Source: Achromobacter spanius
GTDB lineage: Bacteria > Pseudomonadota > Gammaproteobacteria > Burkholderiales > Burkholderiaceae_B
NCBI RefSeq assembly: GCF_002812705.1
Contig: NZ_CP025030.1
Location: 3,658,001-3,722,000, forward strand
Length of the DNA: 64,000 nt
Direction of reading: 5' to 3'
Part shown: positions 17,818 through 27,739 of the stretch, piece by piece
Layout of the letters: each line of letters begins with the position of its first letter
How positions within the stretch are numbered: the first letter of the stretch is position 1
Notes under the pieces: generated by a model
Database searches by the model: none
What the model was told of the DNA's origin: nothing
What the model saw: only the letters and a program-made list of their open reading frames with translations
Position numbers and translations under genes: made by a program

Positions 17818-18669
17818 TCAACCCGCCGCGCGTTCGGCGGCTTCTACCGTGTTGACCAGCAGCATGGCGATGGTCATGGGGCCTACGCCGCCGGGGACGG
17901 GGGTGATGGCGCCGGCCACTTCCTTGGCGGAGGCAAAATCCACGTCGCCGCACAGCTTGCCGTCTTCGCCACGGTTGATGCCCACGTCGATCACCACGGC
18001 GCCGGGCTTGATCATCGAACCGTCGATCATGCCGGGCTTGCCGGTGGCGACCACCAGGACATCCGCGCGGCGGGTTTGGGCCGCCAGGTCGCGCGTCTTG
18101 GAATTGCAGATGGTGATGGTGGCGCCGGCTTGCAACAGCAACATGGCCATCGGCTTGCCGACGATGTTGCTGGCGCCGACGATCACGGCTTCAGCGCCGC
18201 GCAGCGTCACGCCTTCCGATTCCAGCATCTTCATCACGCCGTACGGCGTGCAGGGGCGGAACAGCGGCTGGCCGGTCATGAGCAGGCCGGCGTTGCTGAT
18301 GTGGAACCCGTCCACGTCTTTCTCGGCCGCGATGGCTTCGATGACCTTGTGGGAATCCATGTGCTTGGGCAGCGGCAACTGCACCAGGATGCCATGTATG
18401 GTCGGGTCCTGGTTCAACACGGCGATGCGGGCCAGCAGTTCGGCCTCGGTCATCTCGGCCGGGTACTGTTCCTTGACGGAATGCAGGCCGGCTTTCTCGC
18501 AGGCGGCAACCTTGTTGCGCACGTAAACCTGGGACGCGGGGTCCGCGCCCACCAGCACCACGGCCAGACCCGGGCGCGTGCCCTTGGCAGCCAAGGCCGC
18601 AACACGTTGGGCCACTTCTTCGCGAATGCGCAGCGACAGGGCGGCGCCGTCAATAATCCTGGCGGTCAT
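17818..18669 (-). CDS. folD: Bifunctional methylenetetrahydrofolate dehydrogenase/cyclohydrolase FolD
   Basis: A 283-aa cytoplasmic enzyme interconverting 5,10-methylene-, methenyl- and 10-formyl-tetrahydrofolate. Signatures are [14 protein letters not shown] (with the catalytic Lys region), the [12 protein letters not shown] substrate loop, and the C-terminal [20 protein letters not shown]; the nucleotide site is [18 protein letters not shown]. Its ATG at 18669 overlaps the stop of the response regulator gene (ATGA), making folD the last gene of a kinase-regulator-folD operon, an unusual partnership. Confidence 0.95.
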   Translation of the reverse strand: MTARIIDGAALSLRIREEVAQRVAALAAKGTRPGLAVVLVGADPASQVYVRNKVAACEKAGLHSVKEQYPAEMTEAELLARIAVLNQDPTIHGILVQLPLPKHMDSHKVIEAIAAEKDVDGFHISNAGLLMTGQPLFRPCTPYGVMKMLESEGVTLRGAEAVIVGASNIVGKPMAMLLLQAGATITICNSKTRDLAAQTRRADVLVVATGKPGMIDGSMIKPGAVVIDVGINRGEDGKLCGDVDFASAKEVAGAITPVPGGVGPMTIAMLLVNTVEAAERAAG

Positions 18670-19292
18670 GCATGTGCCTCGGGTTTGGCCAAGGCCACTT
18701 TCATCAAATCAGCAACGGTAGTCACTTCCAGTTTTTCCATAATGTTGGCGCGATGCGCCTCGACGGTCTTGATGCTGATGCCCAGGTCGTCGGCAATCTG
18801 CTTGTTCAAGCGGCCGGCGACGATGCGCTCCAGCACCTGTTGCTCGCGCGCGGTCAGGCGCGCCAGCATGGCTTCATGGTCTTTTTGGGCCTGGTGCTTG
18901 CTGACCCGCTGCGTGGCCTGCTCCAGCATGCGGGCGACGATCTCGCGCAGGTCGGATTCGTTGAAGGGCTTTTCCAGAAAGTCGACAGCGCCTTTCTTCA
19001 TCGTGGACACCGCCATGGGCACGTCGCCGTGGCCCGTGATGAACACGATGGGCAGGGGGGCGTTGCGGGCGATCAGTTGTTCCTGGAGTTCCAGGCCGCT
19101 CATGCCGGGCATGCGCACGTCGGCGATCAGCACGCCGACCTGGCTGGCGTCGTAGTCTTCCAGGAAGGACTCACCGCTGGCATAGGCGCGAACGCGATAG
19201 CCGTTGGCTTCCAACAGCCAGCGCAACGAATCGCGGACCGCTTCGTCGTCGTCAACTATGAATACCGTGCTCGACAGGTGGGGCGTGTTCAT
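18666..19292 (-). CDS. FixJ/NarL-type two-component response regulator
   Basis: A 208-aa response regulator. The receiver domain (residues about 8-122) has the acidic pair in [13 protein letters not shown], the phospho-acceptor Asp58 in [15 protein letters not shown], Thr in [13 protein letters not shown] and Lys in [10 protein letters not shown]. The C-terminal LuxR-type helix-turn-helix is [43 protein letters not shown]. The receiver resembles FixJ/TtrR/DctR regulators. It overlaps the kinase gene upstream and folD downstream (ATGA on both sides). The divergent aceE operon is a plausible target; this is inference from position. Confidence 0.9.
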   Translation of the reverse strand: MNTPHLSSTVFIVDDDEAVRDSLRWLLEANGYRVRAYASGESFLEDYDASQVGVLIADVRMPGMSGLELQEQLIARNAPLPIVFITGHGDVPMAVSTMKKGAVDFLEKPFNESDLREIVARMLEQATQRVSKHQAQKDHEAMLARLTAREQQVLERIVAGRLNKQIADDLGISIKTVEAHRANIMEKLEVTTVADLMKVALAKPEAHA

Positions 19293-21043
19293 GCGTGCAA
19301 CTCCTCTGACTGATCATTCTGGGCCTGCGGCTGGGATGCAGCGCAGGGCAGGGTAAAGCGGAAAATGGTGCCGCCGGCGGGATTGGGGTCCGCCCACAGA
19401 CGGCCGTGGTGCGATTCAATAATGGTACGGCAGATATTCAGCCCCATGCCCAGGCCCTGGGACTTGGTGCTGAAGAAGGGTTCGAACAGGCGTTCGGGCT
19501 CGGCCAGGCCATGGCCGCGGTCCACCACGGCCACTTCGATGTGCTGCTCGTGCAGGATCACTGCCACCTTGAGCTCGTCGACCTCGCTGTTTTCCATGGC
19601 TTCCAGCCCGTTCTTCAGCAGGTTCAACAGCACCTGTTCAATCAGGATGGGGTCGGCCAGGACATCAGGCGCGTTGGACGGCACGAAGCTGTCGATGCGG
19701 ATGCGGCGCTTGCGGGCGTCGATTTCGGCAAAGCCGATGGCGTTGTCGACAATGCGGCCAATCGCCACGCGTTGGCGGCGCGGCTCGCTGCGCTTCACGA
19801 ATTCGCGGATGCGGCTGATGATCTTGCCGGCGCGTTCGGCCTGTGACGCCGCCTTTTCCAGCGCCGGCAGCAGCATGTTGGGGCTGGTGTGGCCGGCCTT
19901 GACCAGGGCCACCGCGCCCATGCTGTAGTTGGCGATGGCGGTCAGCGGCTGATTCAGTTCGTGCGCCAGGGACGAAGCCATTTCGCCCATGGTCGTCAGG
20001 CGGCTGGTCAGTTGGATCTTTTCCTGCTGCACGCGCGACGCTTCTTCATGGCCCCGGCGCTCGGTGATGTCGCGCGCCACCTGCATGCGCACGCGGCGGC
20101 CGTCGGTCCAGGCCAGCATGCGATGGTGCACTTCAAACCAGCGCTGTACGGAAGGCGCGAACACTTCCACCGATTCGTCGGTGAAGCGGCCCCGGCGCCC
20201 GGCCAGCAGTTCGTCGTGGCCGCCCGTCTGCGCGCCGAAGACGCGGCGGTAGGTGCGGTTGGCAAACAGCAGTTCCAGGCCGTCGTGCGTGTCGGCCGTG
20301 ACCGAAATGGCGTCGTCCAGGCCTTCCAGCACGGTCATGAAGCGTTCGTGGGCGGCGGTCAGGGCTTCGCGGATGCGCTTGGGTTCGGTGATGTCGGTCA
20401 TCGACGTCATCCAGCCGATCTGGTTGCCGTTGGGGTCCAGCAGCGGCGACACATACATGCGCGCGGTAAAGCGCGAGCCATCGCGCCGTTGCGCTTCCAC
20501 TTCCAGGCCGCTGCTGGGCGTCTTGCCCGACATCAGCACGTCCAGCGTGTGCTGGTGCTGTTCGTGGCGGCCGGGTACCCAATAAGGGAAGGGCGGGCTG
20601 CGGCCGATCAGGTCGGCTTCGTTCCAGCCGATCATGCGGCAGAACGCCGGGTTCACGTAGGCGATGCGGCCTTCCATATCCAGTACGCGCATGCCGGTGG
20701 ACATGGAATTTTCCATGGCGCGGCGAAAACCGGTTTCGGCGATCAGCGCGGCTTCGGCGGTGGAGCGAAACCGGGTATAGCGCCACAGCATCAACAGGCT
20801 GATGACGATGACGCAGGACAAAGCCAGCACCACCCATATCAGGCGTTGCTGGCGCATTTCCTGGTCGATCGTCACAAACATGACGCTATCGTCATGAATG
20901 CGTTGCAGCCAGAAGAACACCCCCATTACACAGAGGTATAGGATCAGCACCATGGCGGGCGTGACCCAATACACACCGCGGCGGCGGGTGCGGGCGTGAT
21001 CGTGGAACGGCGTAGGAATATTGGACTTGGGCGCGCTGGACAT
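19289..21043 (-). CDS. Membrane PAS-domain sensor histidine kinase
   Basis: A 584-aa histidine kinase from the ATG at 21043; an alternative start at 21106 would add 21 residues. Two membrane segments near the N terminus (VTPAMVLILYLCVMGVFFWL and LIWVVLALSCVIVISLLMLW) flank only a short periplasmic loop. Sensing is therefore likely through the two cytoplasmic PAS domains, the first around MENSMSTGMRVLDMEGRIAYVNPAF and the second around LDDAISVTADTHDGLELLFANRTYRRVF. HisKA has the phospho-His in MASSLAHELNQPLTAIANYS. The ATPase domain has NLLKNGLEAM, VDRGHG and GLGMGLNICRTIIE. Its stop overlaps the response-regulator start. No haem ligand can be assigned. Confidence 0.9.
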   Translation of the reverse strand: MSSAPKSNIPTPFHDHARTRRRGVYWVTPAMVLILYLCVMGVFFWLQRIHDDSVMFVTIDQEMRQQRLIWVVLALSCVIVISLLMLWRYTRFRSTAEAALIAETGFRRAMENSMSTGMRVLDMEGRIAYVNPAFCRMIGWNEADLIGRSPPFPYWVPGRHEQHQHTLDVLMSGKTPSSGLEVEAQRRDGSRFTARMYVSPLLDPNGNQIGWMTSMTDITEPKRIREALTAAHERFMTVLEGLDDAISVTADTHDGLELLFANRTYRRVFGAQTGGHDELLAGRRGRFTDESVEVFAPSVQRWFEVHHRMLAWTDGRRVRMQVARDITERRGHEEASRVQQEKIQLTSRLTTMGEMASSLAHELNQPLTAIANYSMGAVALVKAGHTSPNMLLPALEKAASQAERAGKIISRIREFVKRSEPRRQRVAIGRIVDNAIGFAEIDARKRRIRIDSFVPSNAPDVLADPILIEQVLLNLLKNGLEAMENSEVDELKVAVILHEQHIEVAVVDRGHGLAEPERLFEPFFSTKSQGLGMGLNICRTIIESHHGRLWADPNPAGGTIFRFTLPCAASQPQAQNDQSEELHA

Positions 21044-21209
21044 GGAATTCGGGCCGGATAGACCGCGCATTTTAGTGCGTGTTGGCTGGGAATTACCGGG
21101 AATCAACCCCTGCTTTTGGCGTACAGCTTAAAAAGTGGCGTCATCGGCCATTCAGCTTGCGGTCAACATTTCACATTACGAAATGCCGTACCGCAACATG
21201 AAATTTTCC

Positions 21210-21239
21210 TTGCGACCGGTTAATCTTCTTTCTTAGAAT
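21210..21239 (+). promoter_or_regulatory. Candidate sigma70 promoter of aceE-aceF-lpdA
   Basis: TTGCGA (21210-21215), 18-bp spacer, TAGAAT (21234-21239), about 160 bp upstream of aceE, in a locally AT-rich part of the gap between the divergent kinase and aceE. Confidence 0.5.
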
Positions 21240-21303
21240 GCCGGCTGATAGGGAACCGACCCAAAGCAGGTCTCTAGAAAAACACCCCCCGACCCATGCC
21301 TGT

Positions 21304-21334
21304 CATGGTAGCCCGGATGATCCCGGCTACCATG
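21304..21334. promoter_or_regulatory. Perfect 10-bp inverted repeat in the aceE leader
   Basis: CATGGTAGCC (21304-21313) and GGCTACCATG (21325-21334) separated by 11 nt. It lies between the candidate promoter and the aceE start (66 bp upstream of ATG). It has no T-run, so it is more likely an operator or RNA structure than a terminator. Confidence 0.55.
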
Positions 21335-21399
21335 CAGAGTCCGCGAGTTGAACGAATAAGCGGGTGTGGTCACGAACGAACCCCAACAGGAGACACACG

Positions 21400-24108
21400 A
21401 TGTCCTCTTTCGCCCAGGCTGGCGCCCCGCAGGCTGCCAACGACGAAGACACCCTAGAAACCCAGGAGTGGCTCGAAGCCCTGGCGGCAGTCCTTGATCG
21501 CGAAGGGCCGCAGCGCGCGCACTACCTGCTGGAACGTCTGATCGACGAAGCCCGTCGTTCCGGCGCCCACATCCCGTTCTCGCCGAATACCGCTTACGTC
21601 AACACGATTCCGCCGGGCCTGGAGCCCGCGCATCCGGGCAACCTGGAACTGGAAACGCGCATCCGTTCGTACGTGCGCTGGAACGCCATGGCCATGGTCG
21701 TCAAGGCCAACAAGCACAACCCGCCGGATGGCGGCGACCTGGGCGGCCACATCGCGTCGTTCGCCTCGCTGGCCACCATGATCGGCTGCGGCCAGAACCA
21801 CTTCTGGCACGCCGAAGACGAAGGCCACGGCGGCGACCTGGTCTACTTCCAGGGCCACACATCGCCCGGCATGTATGGCCGCGCCTATCTTGAAGGCCGC
21901 CTGACCGAAGAACAGCTGAACCACTTCCGCCAGGAAGTGGACGGCAAGGGCCTGTCGTCGTACCCGCACCCGAAGCTGATGCCGGATTTCTGGCAGTTCC
22001 CCACGGTGTCGATGGGCCTGGGCCCGCTGATGGCCATCTACCAGGCCCGCTTCCTGAAGTACCTGCACGCCCGCGGCATTGCCGACACCAGCAACCGCAA
22101 GGTCTGGGTGTTCTGCGGCGACGGCGAAATGGACGAACCCGAATCGCTGGGCGCCATTGCGCTTGCCGCCCGTGAAAAGCTCGACAACCTGATCTTCGTG
22201 GTGAACTGCAACCTGCAGCGCCTGGACGGTCCGGTGCGTGGCAACGGCAAGATCATCCAGGAACTGGAAGGCGACTTCCGTGGTTCGGGCTGGAACGTGA
22301 TCAAGCTGATCTGGGGCGGCTACTGGGATCCGCTGCTCGCGCACGACAAGGAAGGCATCCTACGCAAGATCATGGAAGACACCGTTGACGGCGAGTACCA
22401 GGCGTACAAGGCCAACGACGGCAAGTTCGTCCGTGAACACTTCTTTGGCAAGCACCCCAAGCTGCTGGAAGCCGTCTCGCGCATGAGCGACGAAGACATC
22501 TGGCGCCTGAACCGTGGCGGTCACGACCCCCATAAGGTGTATGCCGCGTTTGACGCCGCCACCAGCCACACCGGCCAACCCACCGTCATCCTGGCCAAGA
22601 CCATCAAGGGTTACGGCATGGGCCACGTGGGCCAGGCCAAGAACCCGACCCACCAGCAAAAGAAGCTGGAACTGGAATCCATCCGCGAATTCCGCGACCG
22701 CTTCGGCATCCCGATTCCGGACGATCAGCTGGAAGACCTGCCGTACTTCAAGCCGGCCGAAGATTCGCCCGAAATGAAGTACCTGCACGAGCGCCGCGCC
22801 GCGCTGGGCGGCTATCTGCCGCGCCGCCGCGCCAAGGCCGACGAGCAACTCAAGGCCCCCGCGCTGGAAGCCTTCAAGGCCGTGCTGGAACCCACCGCCG
22901 AAGGCCGTGAAATCTCCACCACCCAAGCCTTCGTCCGCATCCTGAACCAGGTGCTGCGCGACAAGGAACTCGGCCCGCGCGTGGTGCCGATTTTGGCCGA
23001 CGAATCGCGTACCTTCGGTATGGAAGGCCTGTTCCGCCAGATCGGTATCTATGCGCCGGAAGGCCAGAAGTACATCCCGGTCGATAAAGACCAGGTCATG
23101 TACTACAAGGAATCGGCCGACGGCCAACTGCTGCAGGAAGGCATCAACGAAGCGGGCGCGATGAGCTCGTGGATTGCGGCGGCCACGTCGTACTCCTCGA
23201 ACAACCGCATCATGATCCCGTTCTTCATCTACTACTCGATGTTCGGGTTCCAGCGCATTGGCGATCTGGCCTGGGCAGCGGGCGACATGCAGGCGCGCGG
23301 CTTCCTGTTGGGCGGCACCGCCGGCCGCACGACGCTGAACGGCGAAGGCTTGCAGCACGAAGACGGCCACAGCCACATCCTGGCGTCCACCATTCCGAAC
23401 TGCGTGTCCTACGACCCGACGTTCGGCCATGAGCTGGCCGTGATCATCCAGCATGGCTTGAAGCGCATGGTGGAAGACCAGGAAAACGTCTATTACTACC
23501 TGACGGTGATGAACGAAAACTACCCGCAGCCCGGTCTGACCCAGGGCGACGAGGAAGGCATCATCAAGGGCATGTACAAGCTGAAGTCGCACGGCAAGGG
23601 CAAGAACCGCGTGCAACTGATGGGCTCGGGCACGATCCTGCGCGAAGTCATGGCGGCGCAAGACCTGCTGGACGCCGATTGGGGCGTGGCGTCGGACATC
23701 TGGAGCGTCACCAGCTTCACCGAACTGCGCCGCAACGGCCTGGACGTCGAACGCCACAACATGCTGCACCCCGACGAGAAAAAGCCGCAAGTGGCTTACG
23801 TCACGGAACAGTTGGCCAAGACGGAAGGCCCGATCATCGCGTCGACCGACTACATGAAGTTGTTTGCCGACCAGATCCGCCCGTTCGTGCCCAAGGGCCG
23901 CGAATACAAGGTGCTGGGCACCGACGGTTTCGGCCGCTCGGATTTCCGCGCCAAGCTGCGTGAGCACTTCGAAGTGGACCGTCACTTTGTCGTGGTTGCC
24001 GCGCTGCGCGCGCTGGCCGACGAAGGCAAGGTTCCGATGGCCAAGGTGGCGGAAGCCATCAAGAAGTACGGCATCAATCCGAACAAAGCCAACCCGCAAT
24101 ACGCCTGA
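21400..24108 (+). CDS. aceE: Pyruvate dehydrogenase E1 component, homodimeric type
   Basis: A 902-aa thiamine-diphosphate enzyme that decarboxylates pyruvate and acetylates the lipoyl groups of E2. The ATG at 21400 follows a good CAGGAGA site and gives the expected N terminus. The ThDP motif begins at GDGEMDEPESLGAIALAA and continues to NCNLQRLDGPVRGNGK. The remainder matches the single-chain AceE form, including GRTTLNGEGLQHEDGHSH and FGRSDFRAKLREHFEVD near the C terminus. First gene of aceE-aceF-lpdA, 12 bp before aceF. Codon use is strongly biased, as for a highly expressed gene. Confidence 0.97.
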   Translation: MSSFAQAGAPQAANDEDTLETQEWLEALAAVLDREGPQRAHYLLERLIDEARRSGAHIPFSPNTAYVNTIPPGLEPAHPGNLELETRIRSYVRWNAMAMVVKANKHNPPDGGDLGGHIASFASLATMIGCGQNHFWHAEDEGHGGDLVYFQGHTSPGMYGRAYLEGRLTEEQLNHFRQEVDGKGLSSYPHPKLMPDFWQFPTVSMGLGPLMAIYQARFLKYLHARGIADTSNRKVWVFCGDGEMDEPESLGAIALAAREKLDNLIFVVNCNLQRLDGPVRGNGKIIQELEGDFRGSGWNVIKLIWGGYWDPLLAHDKEGILRKIMEDTVDGEYQAYKANDGKFVREHFFGKHPKLLEAVSRMSDEDIWRLNRGGHDPHKVYAAFDAATSHTGQPTVILAKTIKGYGMGHVGQAKNPTHQQKKLELESIREFRDRFGIPIPDDQLEDLPYFKPAEDSPEMKYLHERRAALGGYLPRRRAKADEQLKAPALEAFKAVLEPTAEGREISTTQAFVRILNQVLRDKELGPRVVPILADESRTFGMEGLFRQIGIYAPEGQKYIPVDKDQVMYYKESADGQLLQEGINEAGAMSSWIAAATSYSSNNRIMIPFFIYYSMFGFQRIGDLAWAAGDMQARGFLLGGTAGRTTLNGEGLQHEDGHSHILASTIPNCVSYDPTFGHELAVIIQHGLKRMVEDQENVYYYLTVMNENYPQPGLTQGDEEGIIKGMYKLKSHGKGKNRVQLMGSGTILREVMAAQDLLDADWGVASDIWSVTSFTELRRNGLDVERHNMLHPDEKKPQVAYVTEQLAKTEGPIIASTDYMKLFADQIRPFVPKGREYKVLGTDGFGRSDFRAKLREHFEVDRHFVVVAALRALADEGKVPMAKVAEAIKKYGINPNKANPQYA

Positions 24109-24120
24109 GGGTAAAGAGAC

Positions 24121-25791
24121 ATGAGCAACATCGTGCAAATCAAGGTTCCCGACATCGGCGACTTCAAGGAAGTGGAAGTCATTGAGGTGTTGGTGGCGGT
24201 GGGCGACACGATCAAGGCCGAACAAAGCCTGATCACCGTGGAATCCGACAAGGCTTCGATGGAAATTCCCGCGTCGCAAGGCGGCGTCGTGAAGTCCATC
24301 ACCGTGAAGGTCGGCGACAAGGTCGCCGAAGGCGCGGTCGTGCTGGAAGTGGAAGCCGAAGCCGAAGCCTCGGACGCCGCCCCGGCCGCCAAGGAAGAAG
24401 CGCCCAAGGCCACCGCCAAGGAAGCGCCGAAGCAGGCTGCTGCCGCTGCCCCCGCCGCCAAGGCGGAAGCCGCCGCGCCCGCTGCCAGCGGTCCGGTCGA
24501 AATCGAAGTGCCGGACATCGGCGACTTCAAGGAAGTGGAAGTCATCGAAGTCATGGTCGCCGTGGGCGACACCATCAAGGCCGAGCAAAGCCTGATCACC
24601 GTGGAGTCCGACAAGGCCTCGATGGAGATCCCGGCATCGCAAGGCGGCGTGGTCAAGGAAGTGAAGGTCAAGGTTGGCGACAAGGTCGCCAAGGGTTCGG
24701 TCGTGGTCGTGGTGGAAGGTGGCGCTGGCGCCGCGCCTGCCGCGAAGACGGAAGCCAAGGCTGAAACGCAGGCTGAAACCAAAACCGAAGCCAAGGCCGA
24801 AGCACCCGCCGCCGCATCCGCGTCGCGTCCGGCACCTGCCGCCGCGCTGGAAGACCCCAACCTGAAGCCCGGCCAACTGCCGCACGCTTCGCCTTCCGTG
24901 CGCAAGTTCGCGCGCGAACTGGGCGTGAACCTCAGCAAGGTCAAGGGTTCGGGCCCCAAGGAACGCATCACCGCCGAAGACGTGCGTGGTTTCGTCAAGC
25001 AAGCGCTGGCCGCCGGCCCCGCAACCGCCGCTGCCGGTGGTTCGGCCGATGGCGCCGCGCTGGGCCTGTTGCCGTGGCCCAAGGTCGACTTCACCAAGTT
25101 TGGCCCGATCGAAGCCAAGCCGCTGTCGCGCATCAAGAAGATTTCCGGCGCGAACCTGCACCGCAACTGGGTCATGATCCCGCACGTCACCAACAACGAC
25201 GAAGCGGACATCACCGACCTGGAAGCGCTGCGCGTCACGCTGAACAAGGAAAACGAGAAGTCGGGCATCAAGGTCACGATGCTGGCCTTCCTGATCAAGG
25301 CCGTGGTTGCGGCCCTGAAGAAATTCCCCGAGTTCAACGCGTCGCTGGACGGCGACAACCTGGTGTTGAAGCAGTACTACCACATCGGTTTTGCCGCCGA
25401 CACGCCCAACGGGCTGGTGGTGCCGGTGATCCGCGATGCCGACAAGAAGGGCATTCTGCAGCTCGCGCAAGAAATGACGGACCTGTCCAAGAAGGCGCGC
25501 GACGGCAAGATCTCGCCCGCTGACATGCAGGGCGGCTGCTTCTCGATCTCGTCCCTGGGCGGTATCGGCGGCACGTCCTTCACGCCGATCATCAACGCGC
25601 CCGAAGTGGCCATCCTGGGTGTGTCGCGTTCCGCGCACAAGCCCGTCTGGGACGGCAAGCAGTTCGTGCCGCGCCTGATGGTGCCGCTGTCGCTGTCGTA
25701 TGACCACCGCGTCATCGACGGCGCGTCCGCTGCCCGCTTCAACGCCTATCTGGGCGCCTTGCTGGCCGACTTCCGCCGCATCGCGCTGTAA
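24121..25791 (+). CDS. aceF: Pyruvate dehydrogenase E2, dihydrolipoamide acetyltransferase
   Basis: A 556-aa core enzyme that moves the acetyl group from lipoyl to CoA. Two lipoyl domains (residues about 3-80 and 126-205), each with the lipoylated Lys in [10 protein letters not shown], are joined by Ala/Pro/Lys-rich linkers. A peripheral-subunit-binding domain follows ([29 protein letters not shown], about 257-290), then the catalytic domain with the active-site motif [15 protein letters not shown] near the end. The two lipoyl domains are nearly identical to each other and to the one in lpdA. RBS and spacing are consistent with an operon with aceE. Confidence 0.97.
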   Translation: MSNIVQIKVPDIGDFKEVEVIEVLVAVGDTIKAEQSLITVESDKASMEIPASQGGVVKSITVKVGDKVAEGAVVLEVEAEAEASDAAPAAKEEAPKATAKEAPKQAAAAAPAAKAEAAAPAASGPVEIEVPDIGDFKEVEVIEVMVAVGDTIKAEQSLITVESDKASMEIPASQGGVVKEVKVKVGDKVAKGSVVVVVEGGAGAAPAAKTEAKAETQAETKTEAKAEAPAAASASRPAPAAALEDPNLKPGQLPHASPSVRKFARELGVNLSKVKGSGPKERITAEDVRGFVKQALAAGPATAAAGGSADGAALGLLPWPKVDFTKFGPIEAKPLSRIKKISGANLHRNWVMIPHVTNNDEADITDLEALRVTLNKENEKSGIKVTMLAFLIKAVVAALKKFPEFNASLDGDNLVLKQYYHIGFAADTPNGLVVPVIRDADKKGILQLAQEMTDLSKKARDGKISPADMQGGCFSISSLGGIGGTSFTPIINAPEVAILGVSRSAHKPVWDGKQFVPRLMVPLSLSYDHRVIDGASAARFNAYLGALLADFRRIAL

Positions 25792-25803
25792 ACGGGGAGC
25801 CCT

Positions 25804-27600
25804 ATGAGCAATACCGTTCAAATCAAAGTGCCGGACATCGGTGACTTCAAGGAAGTGGAAGTCATCGAAGTGCTGGTCGCCGTGGGCGACACGATCAAGG
25901 CCGAACAAAGCCTGATCACGGTCGAATCCGACAAGGCCTCGATGGAAATCCCCGCGTCGCAAGGCGGCGTGGTGAAGTCCATTGCGGTCAAGGTCGGCGA
26001 CAAGGTCGCGGAAGGCGCGGTCGTGCTGGAAGTGGAGGCATCTGATGCCGCCGCCGCGCCGGCCGCCAAGGAAGCCCCGGCGAAAGATGCCCCCAAAGCT
26101 GCTGAAGCCCCCAAGAAGGCCGAAGCCGCCGCGGCCCCCGCCGCCAAGGCTGCCGCACCCGCCGCGTCCAGCTTCAAGGGTTCGGCCGACGGTGAATACG
26201 ACATGCTGGTGCTGGGCGCGGGCCCCGGCGGCTATTCCGCCGCCTTCCGCGCCGCCGACCTGGGCCTGTCCGTGGTCCTGGTCGAACGCTACGCCACGCT
26301 GGGCGGCGTCTGCCTGAACGTGGGCTGCATTCCGTCCAAGGCGCTGCTGCACAACGCCGCCGTCATCGACGAAGCACGCGAGCTGGCTGCCCACGGCATC
26401 AGCTTTGGCGAGCCCAAGATCGATCTGGACAAGCTGCGCGGCTACAAGGACAGCGTGGTCGCCAAGCTGACCGGCGGCCTGGCCGGCATGGCCCGCGCGC
26501 GCAAGGTCACCGTGGTGACGGGCGTCGGCGAATTCGCCGACCCCTACCACCTGACCGTGACGTCCGCCGACGGCAAGAGCCAGACGCTGCGCTTCAAGCA
26601 AGCCATCATCGCCGCCGGCAGCCAGTCGGTGAAGCTGCCGTTCATGCCCAAGGACGACCGCGTCGTCGACTCCACCGGCGCGCTGCTGCTGCGTGAAGTG
26701 CCCAAGAAGATGTTGATCGTGGGCGGCGGCATCATCGGCCTGGAAATGGGCACGGTGTACTCCACGCTGGGCGCACGCCTGGACGTCGTGGAAATGCTGG
26801 ACGGCCTGATGCAAGGCGCTGACCGCGACCTGGTCAAGGTCTGGCAGAAGAAAAACGCCTATCGCTTCGACAACATCATGTTGAAGACGAAGACCGTGGG
26901 CGCCGAAGCCAAGAAAGACGGCATCTACGTCACGTTCGAAGGCGAGGGCGCGCCCAAGGAACCGCAACGCTACGACCTCGTTCTGCAAGCCGTGGGCCGT
27001 AGCCCCAACGGCAAGAAGATCGGCGCCGACAAGGCCGGCATCGCCGTGACCGACCGAGGTTTCATCGAGGTCGATCGCCAGATGCGCACCAACGTGCCGC
27101 ACATCTACGCCATTGGCGATATCGTCGGCCAGCCGATGCTGGCGCACAAGGCCGTGCACGAAGGCCACGTCGCAGCGGAAGCCGCCGCCGGCCAGAAGTC
27201 GTTCTTTGACGCGCGTGTGATTCCGTCGGTGGCCTACACCGATCCGGAAGTGGCATGGGTGGGCCTGACCGAAGACGAAGCCAAGAAGCAAGGCATCAAG
27301 ATCGAGAAGGGCGTGTTCCCGTGGGCGGCTTCCGGCCGCGCCATCGCCAACGGTCGCGACGAAGGCTTCACCAAGCTGATTTTCGACGCGGAGACGCATC
27401 GCATCCTGGGCGGCAGCATCGTGGGCACCCACGCTGGCGACCTGATCAGCGAACTGGCCCTGGCCGTGGAAATGGGCGCCGACGTTGTCGACATCGCCAA
27501 GACCATCCACCCGCACCCGACGCTGGGTGAATCGGTGGGCATGGCGGCCGAAGTCGCGGAAGGCGTCTGCACCGACTTGCCGCCGATGAAGAAGAAGTAA
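25804..27600 (+). CDS. lpdA: Dihydrolipoamide dehydrogenase (E3) with N-terminal lipoyl domain
   Basis: A 598-aa flavoprotein that reoxidises dihydrolipoamide with NAD. Unlike the usual ~470-aa E3, it begins with a lipoyl domain (residues about 1-80, [10 protein letters not shown]) and an Ala/Pro/Lys linker (80-130), an architecture known from Neisseria and several beta-proteobacteria. The E3 part has the FAD motif MLVLGAGPGGYSAAFRAADLG, the redox disulfide GGVCLNVGCIPSKALL, the NAD motif LIVGGGIIGLEMGTV and the C-terminal His-Glu dyad in KTIHPHPTLGESVGMAAE. It starts 12 bp after aceF. Confidence 0.97.
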   Translation: MSNTVQIKVPDIGDFKEVEVIEVLVAVGDTIKAEQSLITVESDKASMEIPASQGGVVKSIAVKVGDKVAEGAVVLEVEASDAAAAPAAKEAPAKDAPKAAEAPKKAEAAAAPAAKAAAPAASSFKGSADGEYDMLVLGAGPGGYSAAFRAADLGLSVVLVERYATLGGVCLNVGCIPSKALLHNAAVIDEARELAAHGISFGEPKIDLDKLRGYKDSVVAKLTGGLAGMARARKVTVVTGVGEFADPYHLTVTSADGKSQTLRFKQAIIAAGSQSVKLPFMPKDDRVVDSTGALLLREVPKKMLIVGGGIIGLEMGTVYSTLGARLDVVEMLDGLMQGADRDLVKVWQKKNAYRFDNIMLKTKTVGAEAKKDGIYVTFEGEGAPKEPQRYDLVLQAVGRSPNGKKIGADKAGIAVTDRGFIEVDRQMRTNVPHIYAIGDIVGQPMLAHKAVHEGHVAAEAAAGQKSFFDARVIPSVAYTDPEVAWVGLTEDEAKKQGIKIEKGVFPWAASGRAIANGRDEGFTKLIFDAETHRILGGSIVGTHAGDLISELALAVEMGADVVDIAKTIHPHPTLGESVGMAAEVAEGVCTDLPPMKKK

Positions 27601-27649
27601 TTGCCGGTGGGGCGGCTTGGCCGCCTCACGCAAGCCACGCAACGGCAAA

Positions 27650-27689
27650 CAAAAAGCGCCGGCCCTGTTCAGGGTCCGGCGCTTTTTTT
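27650..27689 (+). terminator. Terminator of aceE-aceF-lpdA
   Basis: Long GC-rich hairpin (AAAAAGCGCCGG... / ...CCGGCGCTTTTTTT) with loop around TTCAG, ending in seven T. The A-run on the left means it could also stop the convergent minus-strand gene. Confidence 0.88.
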
Positions 27690-27739
27690 ATCGGCTGGCC
27701 GCGTGGGTGGGCGGCGCCGTGGGGCTGAACGCGTGCGCG

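Noticed and set aside
22360..27648. Very long open frame antisense to the aceE-aceF-lpdA operon (over 1700 codons)
   Set aside because: It mirrors strongly biased GC-rich codons of the real genes, has no homology I recognise, low-complexity composition (runs of His, Arg, Gly) and no ribosome site. Similar antisense frames occur opposite axyB, cheA, fliC and the mlrC-like gene.
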